A DNA stretch of 64,000 bases from contig NZ_CAMFHB010000034.1 of assembly GCF_945952055.1 (NCBI RefSeq), positions 1 to 64,000 on the forward strand. Direction: 5' to 3'. Each line of letters starts with the position of its first letter. Positions within the stretch are counted from its first letter, which is position 1. Below are positions 41,031-51,800 of the stretch, in pieces. A program made the position numbers and the translations under genes. The stretch is from an uncultured Alsobacter sp. GTDB taxonomy: Bacteria > Pseudomonadota > Alphaproteobacteria > Rhizobiales > Beijerinckiaceae. The notes under the pieces were generated by a model that was given only the letters and a program-made list of their open reading frames with translations, had not been told where the DNA came from and did not search any database.

Positions 41031-43343
41031 TCAGGCGGCGGCGCGGCCCCGGGCCGACGCGGAGGCGAGGAACTCGAAGCAGTGCTGGCCGGGTTGCGCG
41101 GCGGCGGCCCGCAGGTTGTGGGCGGCCGCGAACTGCAGCGCCTGCTCGGGCTCGAGGGGCGGCGCGAAGGCATAGCCCTGGATCACGTCGCAGCCGAGTT
41201 CGAGGAGCACGGCGACCTGCTCCGCGTGCTCGGCGCCTTCCGCCACGGTCTTCATGTTGAGGCCGCGGCCGAGCGCGAGGATGCCCTCCAGGAGGCGGCG
41301 CGCACGCGGCGACGTGACGATCGAATCGATGAAGACCTTGTCGATCTTCAGCTTGTCGAACGGCAACTGGGTCAGGTAGCCGAGCGAGGAATAGCCGGTC
41401 CCGAAATCGTCGAGCGCGAGCGTCACGCCGAGCCCCTTGAGATCGGCGAGCACGTTGCGGATGCGGCGTTCGGTGCGGTCGGCCAGCAGGCTCTCGGTGA
41501 GTTCGAGGCAGAGCAGGTTCGGCGGCAGGCCCGTTTCGGCGAGGATTGCCTCGACCTCGCGCGGGAAGTCGGAATGCCAGATCTGGGCCGCGGAGACGTT
41601 GATGGCCACCTCGCCGGCCGGCGCGCCGATGTCGAGCCAGGTGACGGCCTGGCGCGCCGCCTCGCGCAGGATCCACAGCCCGAGGTCGCAGATGAGCTGC
41701 GAGCTCTCGGCGATGGGGATGAACTCCGAGGGCGGGATCGAGCCGAGCGTCGGATGGTTCCAGCGCAGCAGTCCCTCGAAGGCCGTGACCATGCCGCTGC
41801 GGGCATCGACCTGGGGCTGGTAGCGGGCCGACAGGCCGAGGCTGCGCGAGATGGCCTGGCGGAGTTCCTTGGCCAGCACGAGCTTGTGCTGCACGGCCGA
41901 GCTCATCTCCGGCCGGAAGAATTCGAACCGCGCGCGACCCTCGTCCTTCGCCCGGTATAGGGCGAGATCGGCGTTCCGCTGGACGTCCGACAGGTTGCCG
42001 CCATCGCGCGGCATGACGGCGATGCCGATGCTGGTGCTAATGGCGACGTCGCCGCGCTCCAGGAGGAAGGGCTGCGACACCCGGGCGATGATCCGGGCGG
42101 CGAGTGCCTCGGCCGCCGCCTCGTCGACGATGTCGCTCATGATGATCGCGAATTCGTCGCCCCCGAGCCGCGCGAAGAAGCAATGGGGCCCCAGCATCGG
42201 GGAGATCAGCTGGGCGACACGGCACAGGAGTTCGTCGCCCGAACTGTGGCCCAGGGAGTCGTTGACCTCCTTGAAGCCGTCCAGGTCGAGCAGCATCAGG
42301 GCCGCCTTCTGGCCAGTCCGCGCGCAGCGCGTCAGGACGTCGTTGACCTCCTTGCGGAACAGCGCGCGGTTCGCGAGCCCGGTCAGCGGATCGAAATAGG
42401 CCAGTGTCTCGAGTTCGCGCTCCAGGCTCTTGCGTTCCGAGATGTCCTGCACCGTGCCGGAGAACCCCACGATGCGCTCGGCCGCGTCGAGGATGGGCTT
42501 GCTGGTGACGACGAAGTCGCCATAGGTTCCGTCGCCCCTGAGCAGCTGGGCATCGATGCTGACGATTTCGCGCGAGCGCGCGATGCGGGAGTGGGCCTCG
42601 AAGAGACGGCGCGTCACGTCCTCGCCGCACCGCGAGAGGGCGTCCTCCAGCGACGGGTCGCCCTCGCCCTGCTGCATGCCCAGGAGATTGTAGATCTGCG
42701 GCGACCACCAGACCGTCTTCTGGCCGAGGTGGAAGCTCCAGTCGCCGATCTTGCCGATGCGCTGCGCCTCGAGCAGTTCCTCGGAGCGCTTCTTCAGCGC
42801 CTCCTCGCGCCGCTTGAGATCCGTGATGTCGACGCGGATGCCGATGCTGCCGCCACTCGTGGTTCGGCGCTCCTCCACGCGGACCCAGCGGTCGCCACGC
42901 AAGTGCTGCTCGAACGCGCTGTGATGGCCCAGGTGCCGGGCGGCGCGCTCGGCGAGCCAGGCCTCCTCGCGCCCGACCGCTTCGAGATAGTGGCCGCGCT
43001 CGACGCCGATGCGGACCGACTCGGCAAAGCTCGCCCCGATCTTGATGGCGTCGCTGGCGGTGTCGTAGAGCTCGAGGAACTTGCGGTTGAAGAGAACGTA
43101 GCGTCCCTTCGCATCCAGCAGCACCAGCCCTTCCGAGACGACCTCGAAGGCGTCCAGGAGCCGCTCGTTGGCTTCCTGCAGCTCGTCGGACATCAGGGAG
43201 ATGGCGCGGTCCGTGCGCTCGCGGTCGTTCTCGGCCTCGAGATAGGCGGCCTCGACGAGCCCGGCCAGCGCGTCGATGTCGACCCGGCCGTCCGGCCCGG
43301 TCGCGCGCGCCACCTGGCGGGCGAAGAGCCTGCGCATGCTCAT
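41031..43343 (-). CDS. PAS-GGDEF-EAL protein (cyclic di-GMP synthase/phosphodiesterase)
   Basis: 770 residues. A coiled N-terminus (to about 65) is followed by PAS domains at about 65-175 and 195-310. The GGDEF domain at about 325-480 has an intact motif (RLGGDEFAII near 393) but no RxxD inhibitory site before it. The EAL domain at about 500-750 has EGL instead of EAL (AFEGLLRW), with LALDDFGTGYSSLGYL, LKIDKVFIDSI and GCDVIQGYAFAPPL retained. Both activities may therefore exist. Its ATG overlaps the FIST gene stop (ATGA), so the FIST protein is the likely sensory partner. No transmembrane segment: cytoplasmic. Confidence 0.92.
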   Translation of the reverse strand: MSMRRLFARQVARATGPDGRVDIDALAGLVEAAYLEAENDRERTDRAISLMSDELQEANERLLDAFEVVSEGLVLLDAKGRYVLFNRKFLELYDTASDAIKIGASFAESVRIGVERGHYLEAVGREEAWLAERAARHLGHHSAFEQHLRGDRWVRVEERRTTSGGSIGIRVDITDLKRREEALKKRSEELLEAQRIGKIGDWSFHLGQKTVWWSPQIYNLLGMQQGEGDPSLEDALSRCGEDVTRRLFEAHSRIARSREIVSIDAQLLRGDGTYGDFVVTSKPILDAAERIVGFSGTVQDISERKSLERELETLAYFDPLTGLANRALFRKEVNDVLTRCARTGQKAALMLLDLDGFKEVNDSLGHSSGDELLCRVAQLISPMLGPHCFFARLGGDEFAIIMSDIVDEAAAEALAARIIARVSQPFLLERGDVAISTSIGIAVMPRDGGNLSDVQRNADLALYRAKDEGRARFEFFRPEMSSAVQHKLVLAKELRQAISRSLGLSARYQPQVDARSGMVTAFEGLLRWNHPTLGSIPPSEFIPIAESSQLICDLGLWILREAARQAVTWLDIGAPAGEVAINVSAAQIWHSDFPREVEAILAETGLPPNLLCLELTESLLADRTERRIRNVLADLKGLGVTLALDDFGTGYSSLGYLTQLPFDKLKIDKVFIDSIVTSPRARRLLEGILALGRGLNMKTVAEGAEHAEQVAVLLELGCDVIQGYAFAPPLEPEQALQFAAAHNLRAAAAQPGQHCFEFLASASARGRAAA

Positions 43344-44500
43344 CGCTGGTTCCCCGCCGTCTCGCGCAGGGTCGTGATCGTCATGGTCTGGTTGTGCAGT
43401 TCGCACTGGCGTGACGTCGCGTGGGGCGCGATCTCGCCGTAGGCGTAGAAGCCGAGCTTCTTGTAGCCGGGCCCGAGCGTGGAGGCGGCGGCATCGACCT
43501 CGTCGGAGATCCGCTGTCCCATCAGCAGGCGCCGCCCGATGCAGCTCACCATGAGGGCGACGCCGTCGCCCTCGACGGGCTCGTGCACGGCCCCGGCCAC
43601 GGCCTGCGACGCGGCCTCCGCGGCCCCCTCCGCCAGGCGGCTGAAGTGCCCGCGCATGAGCTGCGCGCGCCATCCCGTGGGCACGTCGCCGGCGAAGGTG
43701 AGGGAGCCCTGCTCCCGGTCGACAGCCAGGATGGTGCGCACGATCTTGTGGTCGGGATTGGCGGCGTCGTAGACCTGCAGGGGGAACAGGAGCCCGGACC
43801 CGGGCAGGCCCTCGGCCTCCGGCCCGAGATAGCGCTGGTAGAGATCGAGGGCCGGCTCGCCGTCGAGCTCGAAGAGCACATTGCCCAGCGACCGCGTGAT
43901 CCGGCGGACCGGCCCGAAGACGTTCCAGCCGCCCGCGCTGCCGTGCCCGATCTGAATGGCGTCGCCGTAGAAGCCGACCGCCGCCGCCACGTGGCTGCGC
44001 GGCGCCGCGTCGGCGCCCACGAGGGTCGCGCCGAAGCTGGGACCGTCGCCGGCGAGACCTCCGGTGACCGGGATGCCCGAGCCGAGGATATCGGTGAAAC
44101 CGGCGACCAGTTCGCTGCCGTTGACGTTCAGCCCGTCGGACAGCACGAAGATGCCCTTCAGGTCGTCCGCCCGCAGCGTCTGCGCGAGCATCGTGCCCGC
44201 CGCCCGCGAGGTGCCGGGCGAGCGGATCTCGGCCTGAGCGAGGCGAAGCCGCGTGCGTTCGAAGCGGATGGCGAGGCAGGCGATGTCGTCGTCCACGACC
44301 TCGGCGTCGAGGAACTGTCCGCCGGTGGAGCAACCGAAGACGATCGCGTCCGGGCAGGCCGTTCGCAGGGCCTGGAACACCTCCGGGGACGACAGCCTGT
44401 GCCGCTCGCCGAAGTACAGCACGAGATCCGGGCGCAGCATGGACAGCGCCGCCAGCGCCCGTTCGTCCCGCCCATCCCAGAAGAGAGTCCTGACGCGCAT
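43340..44500 (-). CDS. FIST-domain sensor protein
   Basis: 386 residues. FIST_N at about 20-220 (FGCSTGGQFLDAEVVDDDI, LGSGIPVTGGLAGDGPSF) and FIST_C at about 225-365 (DLYQRYLGPEAEGLPGSGLL, SCIGRRLLMGQRISDEVDAA, LGFYAYGEIAPH). FIST domains are predicted to bind small ligands such as amino acids and feed signals to partner proteins. It is translationally coupled to the GGDEF-EAL gene. The ATG at 44500 begins MRVRTLFWDGRDERALA. It diverges from the DUF2946-like gene. Confidence 0.9.
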   Translation of the reverse strand: MRVRTLFWDGRDERALAALSMLRPDLVLYFGERHRLSSPEVFQALRTACPDAIVFGCSTGGQFLDAEVVDDDIACLAIRFERTRLRLAQAEIRSPGTSRAAGTMLAQTLRADDLKGIFVLSDGLNVNGSELVAGFTDILGSGIPVTGGLAGDGPSFGATLVGADAAPRSHVAAAVGFYGDAIQIGHGSAGGWNVFGPVRRITRSLGNVLFELDGEPALDLYQRYLGPEAEGLPGSGLLFPLQVYDAANPDHKIVRTILAVDREQGSLTFAGDVPTGWRAQLMRGHFSRLAEGAAEAASQAVAGAVHEPVEGDGVALMVSCIGRRLLMGQRISDEVDAAASTLGPGYKKLGFYAYGEIAPHATSRQCELHNQTMTITTLRETAGNQR

Positions 44501-44600
44501 CGTGACCGCCTTCAGCGGCGAAACGACGGACTTCTTCCGCCGGACCGCCCGCAACGCTCTAGCCCGTCTCGTTTTTCAATCGCCGGTGGGAAAGATCGCG

Positions 44601-44628
44601 TTAGGAAAACTGTCTAATCTTTTCCTAA
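44601..44628. promoter_or_regulatory. Perfect 9-bp inverted repeat between divergent genes
   Basis: TTAGGAAAA (44601-44609) and TTTTCCTAA (44620-44628) are exact complements with a 10-bp spacer, so their centres are 19 bp apart, close to two helical turns. It is 100 bp upstream of the FIST start and 66 bp upstream of the DUF2946-like start. It looks like a dimeric regulator site; which gene it serves is open. Confidence 0.5.
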
Positions 44629-44694
44629 GGTGCCCCGCACCTCCGGGATCTCCCGCGGATTGGCGGCTGCGCCGGAGGTTGGTATGGATGGGCC

Positions 44695-45096
44695 ATGAGC
44701 ATCCTGGCCTCCCTGCACCGATTGCTGCGGGCGCGTGCGCCCTGGGTCGTGGCCCTGTGCTACGCCCTGCTGCTGCAGGCTGCGCTCGCGCCGGTCGTGA
44801 GGGCGGCCCAGGATCCCGCCCTCACCGACCAGGTCGCGGCCGTGCTGTGCCTGGCCGATCGGGACCAGGGAAGCCACCCGCAGGGTGACGCCGCGCACGA
44901 CATCGGCTGTTGCCTGTCGGCACCCCGCGCCGGCCTGGAGACGGCAGCGCTGGCGCCCGGTGTTCCCATCGCCCTTCCGCACCCGCCGCGCCAGCCGGCG
45001 ACGCGGCTTCCCGAGACCGCCCGGCTTCAAGGTCCGCCATCGGTCGATCTGCCGACGCGACCGGCCAGGGCACCTCCCGGCGGTGTCGCCGCCTGA
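44695..45096 (+). CDS. Small membrane-anchored protein, DUF2946-like
   Basis: 133 residues. A hydrophobic segment at about 15-37 (APWVVALCYALLLQAALAP) acts as signal or anchor. Then LCLADRD and HDIGCCLSAPR give the spaced cysteine and CC pattern of DUF2946 proteins; a proline/arginine-rich tail follows. DUF2946 genes commonly adjoin copper genes, and the next gene here is a PCu(A)C copper chaperone. Function unproven; metal handling is a reasonable guess. Confidence 0.6.
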   Translation: MSILASLHRLLRARAPWVVALCYALLLQAALAPVVRAAQDPALTDQVAAVLCLADRDQGSHPQGDAAHDIGCCLSAPRAGLETAALAPGVPIALPHPPRQPATRLPETARLQGPPSVDLPTRPARAPPGGVAA

Positions 45097-45300
45097 GCCG
45101 GTCACCGTCCGGTTCGCGTTCTCGCCTCAGCGGCGGGCCCCTTCGGTCGCCCCGCCAGCACGTCGCCTGCGTTCCGCACACGGCCCGGCCATGACGCCCA
45201 TTGGCTGCGGCCACCCGGTCGCAAACCACGGCTCGTCGAACTCCGATGAGCGGGCGCCCGCCACCTTCAGCCTCTTTCAATCTCCACCAGGGACCTTCCC

Positions 45301-45780
45301 ATGCAGCGCCTCACCCTCTCCGCCCTGGCCCTCGCGGCCTCCCTCGCGCCGGCCGCCGCCCACGAGTTCAAGGCCGGCCCCCTCGTGATCGACCATCCCT
45401 GGTCGCGCGCGACACCCGCCGGCGCCAGTGTCGGCGGCGGCTACCTGACGATCAGGAACACGAGCGACAAGCCCGACCGCCTCATCGGCGGCACCTGGGG
45501 CGACGGCGGCAAGATCGAGATCCACGAGATGGGCATGGCCAACGGCGTCATGACCATGCGCCCGCTCCCCAACGGCCTGCTCGTGCCCGCCAGCGGCTCG
45601 GTCGAGCTGAAACCGGGCAGCTACCACATCATGATGATGGGGCTAAAGGCGCCGCTGAAGGAAGGCCAGTCGCTCAAAGGGACCCTCGTGTTCGAGAATG
45701 CCGGAACGGTGGCCGTGGACTACGCCGTGGGGCCGCTGGGCGGACCCGCGCCGGCGGCGCACCAGCATACGGGGCATTGA
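45301..45780 (+). CDS. Copper chaperone PCu(A)C
   Basis: 159 residues. Sec signal at about residues 1-20 (ending PAAAHEF). The copper site is visible as IEIHEMGMANGVMTMRP followed, after about 20 residues, by SYHIMMMG, the H-M...H-M pattern that binds Cu(I). An extra histidine-rich end, AAHQHTGH, may bind Cu(II). It delivers copper to cytochrome oxidase CuA centres in the periplasm. CCAGGGACC precedes the ATG. The 204 bp upstream (45097-45300) contains no convincing gene. Confidence 0.93.
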   Translation: MQRLTLSALALAASLAPAAAHEFKAGPLVIDHPWSRATPAGASVGGGYLTIRNTSDKPDRLIGGTWGDGGKIEIHEMGMANGVMTMRPLPNGLLVPASGSVELKPGSYHIMMMGLKAPLKEGQSLKGTLVFENAGTVAVDYAVGPLGGPAPAAHQHTGH

Positions 45781-45798
45781 CCAAGCCGGGGCATGGCG

Positions 45799-45827
45799 GA
45801 CCGTGGCAGGCCAGGCCGGCCACGGTC
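45799..45827. terminator. Bidirectional hairpin between convergent genes
   Basis: GACCGTGGC (45799-45807) pairs with GCCACGGTC (45819-45827) around an 11-base loop. It occupies the 51 bp between the ends of the copper chaperone gene (45780) and the giant RTX gene (45832). There is no T-run on either side. Confidence 0.5.
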
Positions 45828-45831
45828 TCCA

Positions 45832-48800
45832 TCACGCAACGAACTGAAGCTCGAGCTTCTCTCCGTTGGTGAGCGTCAGGGTGGTATTCGTCCCTGTCAC
45901 CCCGTTGATCGTATCCCCGGTATTGTACTGGATCGTCAGATACGCCGACGATGATTGCACCCCGGTGATGTTTCGGACGTCCTGCGCCGTGAAGCTGACG
46001 TTCGCGGAGACCCCGGCGTTCCTGAAATCCAACACTTCGACATTGGTGAGGACCGCCGCGACATTCGTGCCGGCCGTCGCGGCCGTCTGGGAGCCCTGGG
46101 TCCACGACGCGAAGGAGACGGTGTCCGTGTCCCCGGCGGCGGTGCCTCCATCGACCGAGCCGCGCGCAGTGACCGTGAGGAACGTACTGTCGATCGAGAA
46201 ACGATCGGAGCCCGTCCCGCCGATGAGCGTATCGTTCCCCGTTCCAACCAAGGAGTCGTTGCCGGCGCCCCCGTTGAGAATATCCACCCCGGTGCCGCCG
46301 AGCAGCGTATCGTTGCCGTCGCCACCCATGAGGGAGTCGTTGTTGTTGTCTCCGGACAACACGTCATCCCCCCCGCCGCCATACAGCGTGTCGTTGCCGT
46401 CGCCGCCGGAGAGCGAGTCGTTCTCGGACCCGCTCGAGTCCGAACTGTCGTTGCCGCCGAAAAGCACGTCGCCGTTCGCTCCACCGATGAGCGTATCGGC
46501 GCCACCGCCGCCGATGAGAGTGTCGGCGCTCGCGTTACCGGTCAGCACGTTCGCCAACCCATTGCCCGTCATTGCAATGCTCGTCGACGAATTCATGGTG
46601 ATGTTTTCGATGGAGGCGTTCGCCGCGATGGAATAGGACGTCGCGCTGTAATTGAGCGTGATCTCATCGATCCCACTTCCTCCGACGACGCTCACACCGG
46701 CACCGTCTACGTTGAACACATTGTTCCCGCCCCCGCCGATGAGGGTATCGTTGCCCGACCATGACGTGAGAGTGTCGTTTCCTCCGCCTCCCGTGATCAC
46801 GTTGTTGGCGGAGTTTCCGGTGAAACTGACGCCGCCGTCTGCGGATGTACCAGTGGGATTCCAGTAACTCAGGTTTTCGATGTTGGCTTGAAGTTGATAA
46901 TATGTAATACGGGTGCGGATCTCATCGACATCCCCAGGAGCCGTCCCTTCTGTAATTGTAACGCCATCCGCCTCAACGATGTAGACATCACTGCCGGCGC
47001 CTCCGGACAAAGTATCACCTGTATTGCCCTGCAGCGTATCGTTGCCGGTGTTCCCCGTGATCAGGTTTGCCTGGCTGTTGCCGGCGACCCATGCTCCGAC
47101 CGCGGTGGAAGAACCGACAGCGGCGACGATCGAGAGGTTCTCCACGAACTCACCCATGACGTAGGGCGTCGTGTTCGAAGCCGCGAGACCCAACCGGATC
47201 GTGTCCGTTCCGCCGCCTGCCGCTTCGATCACGGTGTCGCGGACGTCGCCGATGAAGTAGGTATCGTTTCCACCCAGCCCTTGCAGGACGTCACCCCCGC
47301 CATTGCCGGTGATGCTGTCGTTGCCGGCAGCGCCCACGATGGTCTCGGTCGCCGTGCTACCCGTCCCCGTGAAGTTCCCACTTCCCGCGAAGACGAGCCT
47401 CTCGACGTTTGCGGGCAGCGTGTAGGAGGTCAGCGTGGTTTCGATCGTGTCCGATCCCTCTCCTGCTGCTTCAATCACGCTGTCGTTGGAGGTGTCGACC
47501 CTGTAGGTATCGTTGCCCAATCCTCCATACATCGTGTCATCACCGGTGCCACCGTCGAGAGTGTCGTTGCCCGAGAATCTCGTCGACAGGGGATCTAACT
47601 CGTCGCCATACAGGACGTCATTGCCATTTCCGGTGAAGATGAAGTCATTCCCACCATTTCCAATGATGGTCTCCTTCGCAGAATCGCCGAGATAGCTCCG
47701 AATCGAATTGTCCGAATCGTTTCCGTTCATGTAAAATGACGTGACCGGGACTGTATAGATGAGATTTTCGACGTTATCCGGAAGCCGATACGGCCGAAAT
47801 CTATTGTCACTCAATGCCGCCAATGTGAGGAAAATCGTGTCAGTCCCCTCCCCGGCATTCTCCGTGACCGACGTCTGAGTACCTCCGGTACCCCACACTG
47901 CAAGATAAACGTCGTCTCCGATGCCACCCGCGAGTGTGTCGGAGCCGGCCCTACCGTCCAGCGTGTCGTTTCCTTGGCCACCCGAGAGATTGTCGTTGCC
48001 ACGTCCACCCACGAGAACATCATCGCCGTTTCCACCGACGATCGTATCGGCCCCCGCTCCGCCACGAAGCGTGTCGTTCCCGTCGCCTCCGTCGAACCTG
48101 TCGCCAACTGCGTCAGTCCCATTCGAGGTTGGCGTATTGGCATCGTTAGACATCAAGTCCGAGCCACGCGAGGCGGACGAGACCCAGGCATTCGCCTCGT
48201 CGGCCGTCCACACGGCCATTGCACCTGTCGGAATACCCGCGATGCCAGGCTGGCTCCACAACGTCCCCATTTCGGTCGATGTGAGGGACCGATCGAAGTA
48301 GGCCATGTCATCGACGGACACGGTCATGGCAGACCCCGAGCCGACATAACCGAACTTTGCGCCAACGCTTGGGAGCAAACCCACCAAGCTCTGGGTCGCG
48401 AAGGCGTTGCCGTCCACGAAGATCGTGCCAACGTTGTCTTTCACGGACAATGTGAATTGGTGCCACGCCCCATCGAACAAACTGACCTGTCCAGGCGTAT
48501 CCCAACGATTGATCTGCGTGGCGCCCCGCATCAAGCGAATGGCCGTTCCCGTCGGATCCAACTCCAGGGACAGGGAGTTCGCATCGTTCACGGTGCGTGT
48601 TGCTCCCAGAGCCATGTAAAGGCTGTACCGGTCGGTGGTCGTTCCCCCGGTGGATGCGAAGCGGAAGGACATCGCGAACTGTGAGCCCGCCAGACCTACG
48701 GAGGTGTTCGAGGTGATGGGGATCGTCGTGTCCAGGTATCCGCTCAGCACCGTCCCACCCACGAGGGAATAGGACGAACCGGCAAGCCCGCTCTGGATGA

Positions 48801-51800
48801 GGTCGGCTCCAGCCCCGCCACTCAGGGTGTCCGAGCCCGCATTGCCCAACAGCGTATCGTTTCCAACCCCACCGCTCAGGGACTCTCCGCCCGTCGATCC
48901 GGTAAATTGATCAGCCAAGTCCGACCCGGTATAATTTTCAAGGCCGCGCAATTCTCCGCTCGCAAGTCCTATGCTGTAGGTTCCCACCGGACCGGCTAGA
49001 TTGATCGTGATCCCACTGGCGGCCAATGAGAAATCGACAGTGTCACCGGAGGCCGCGTTTCCTCCGCCGTCAATCGTTGCTTCTCCGGTCGTGACGATGA
49101 AGGTGTCGTTCCCCAACCCGCCGGCCAGAGAATCTTTTCCACCCGCACCGGTGATCGTGTCATTGCCGTCCCGACCGTCGATAGTGTCGTCCCCGGTTCC
49201 GCCGATCAGAAGATTGTCCGAGGCATTGCCGCTCAGCCGGCTACCGACAGTGGCCGCGCCTCTGACACCCTCGATGTCGCTGCCGAAGCTGTCGGCTCCG
49301 GCTCCGCCCGTTTGATCGTCGGTCAACGTTCCGGTCTGAGCAAGATCGATCGACACCGAGCGCTGCGATGAGCTGTAGTCGATGATGTCGAAATCTGCTC
49401 CACCGACGAGACTATCGTCGCCGAGTCCGCCGGCCAGAGTATCGTTGCCGGCGCCACCCGACAGCGTGTCGTTGCCGTCGCCGCCCTGGAGGCTATTCGC
49501 CAGGGCATTTCCGGTGCCCGTCGCGTTGATGCTTCTCGGCAACGGCCGCGTCATGTCGGCGGCAAAAACCAGGTTCTCCAGATTGGTGCCGAGGGTGTAG
49601 TTCGCGAGCGAGGTTCGTACGGTGTCGGTGCCAGCGCCTGCGAACTCGACGATGCGATCCCCGGAATCATCGACGAAGTAGGTGTCGTTCCCGGCACCGC
49701 CACGCAGGGTGTCTGCACCCAGGCCGCCATCCAAGGAGTCGTTGCCCGCCCCGGTCTCGAGCGTGTCAGCGGCAGCGCCGCCGAAGAGGGAGTTGCCGCC
49801 GTCGAAACCTCCTTCGAAGCCGCGAAACGAGCTTGCCACAGCATTGGTGACGAACGTTCCCGCATTCACCCCGGCTCCCGTCGCCGTGGGAGCGAACGAG
49901 GAGTCGAAGTCCCAGCGCGCCAACAATCCGCTGGTAATCGACGACCCGTCCGTCGAAGCCAAGGTCTGTACCTCCGAGACGCTGAGCGCCCTCGTGAAAA
50001 GGGCCAGGTCGTCGAAGTAGGCAGGGGAGAAATTCGGCGTGGTCGACGAAAGAGTGACCGAACGATCCTGGCTTCCTGACGCGAGCAGGTTGATCGCCCT
50101 CGTCAGGTAAGCTGCTCCGTCGATGTACAAGGTGGCCTGATTTGACGTGTCAACGGTCAGGACGATCGAGTGCCACGTGCCGTCGCGCGTGGCGGGTTTG
50201 CTGCCACTGAACGTCGTGCTGGCGGTCGGACCCGAGATCTGGACGGTCACCGAACTCGCGGCATCCGTGATCGTAAAATACTGATCCGGAACACCCGACA
50301 ATGAAGGCACGCCTATGGCGACGCTCGCCGTATCGCCGCCTCCTGTTGCGTTGATCTTGAACGCGATCGTAAATCCTGCCGTATTGGCGCTGCTACTCAG
50401 GAAGTTCGCGGAACCGATGCTGGCGGAAGTCCCTGCCGTGGCGTTGACCCGGAGAGCAGCACTGCCACCACGGCCGAGCAGAACGTCGGCGCTGTCTCCA
50501 CCGATCAGCGTGTCGCTGTCCAGGCCCCCCGACAGAGCGTTTGCACCACTTCCGCCCGTGATGATGTTGGCGAGTGCGTTGCCCGTCCCCGTGAAGGCGG
50601 AGGTCCCCGTGTAGGTCAGGTTCTCGACGGCGGTCAGATCGCCGCGCGTGAGCGAGAGGGTCGTGAACACTCCGGTTTCAACCGTATCCAGGCCGTTCCC
50701 GTTGGCCTCGGACACGGTATCGAGAAGGCCCAGCTTGTAGAGGTCGTTCCCAGCGCCGCCGATCAGCAGGTTTGCGCCACCGCCACCATCGAGGGTGTCG
50801 TTGTTGAGGCCGCCATCGAGAGTATCGTTCCCGATGCCGCCCTTCAGGCTGTTGGCAAGCTCGTTCCCGGTGCCGGAAAACGTGCCGCTCGCCCCCGTGA
50901 ACTCGAGGTTTTCGACCCCGGACCGCCCGGCCAACGAGTAGGCGGAGGCCGTTGTCTGCACCGTGTCCGTGCCGCCTCCGCCCGTGATCTGCGCGGCAGA
51001 ATCGGGGACGATGAACACGTCGTCGCCCTCTCCGCCATCGAGAGTGTCGTTTGCGCCGCCGCCCGTCAGCGTATCCGCACCCGCACCGGTCCTGATCAAT
51101 TCGGCGCGCGAGGTGCCCGTGACCCTGAATCCGGCCGAGCCATTGGTCACGGCCGATGCGTCGACGTTTTCGAAGCCGCGGATGTCAGCGATGTCGCCCG
51201 TCGTCTGATCCGCGACCAGTTCGCGAAGGTCGATGCTGATGGCGGCCGCATGGGTGGCGGAGAACCTCAGGGTGTCGCCGTTGCCACTGGTGTTGGAGCC
51301 CCCGAAGATCGCCGTTCTCGCGCCGTCAGCGTAGTCGATCGTGTCGCTTCCCGCCCCTCCACTCGAGGTGCCGCCAGCACGCGTACGGACCACCGTCAGC
51401 GCGATGCCGTCGCCGACGGCCGAGCCGTCGAGATACTCGAAGCCCGTGACGGTGACGCCGTCGTCAACGACGTCGCTGATCCCGCTCTGGTCTCCGGTCG
51501 CGCTCATGTCGAAGCGAAGCGTGTTGACGCTCGGCTGGGCCGCCGCGATGACCAGCGTGTCACCTCCTCCGACGTTTTCCGTCCCTCCGGCGAAGCTGGC
51601 GCCCACGAACCTTCGGTAGGTCACCTGGTCGTCGCCACCGTCGGCATCCACCGCGTCCAGACCCGACCATCCGTCGATCGTGTCGTTCCCACTCCCGGTC
51701 CGGATGTCGTTGGCCTGGTCCGATCCGGTCACGGTGAAGGCGACGGCGGTGTTGCTCGCGTCGATGCTTTCGAAGTTGGACACGCTGGTCGGCCCGCTGG

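Noticed and set aside
45097-45300. Extra small gene between the DUF2946-like and copper-chaperone genes
   Set aside because: All frames give proline/serine/arginine-rich low-complexity peptides without a start preceded by a ribosome site.
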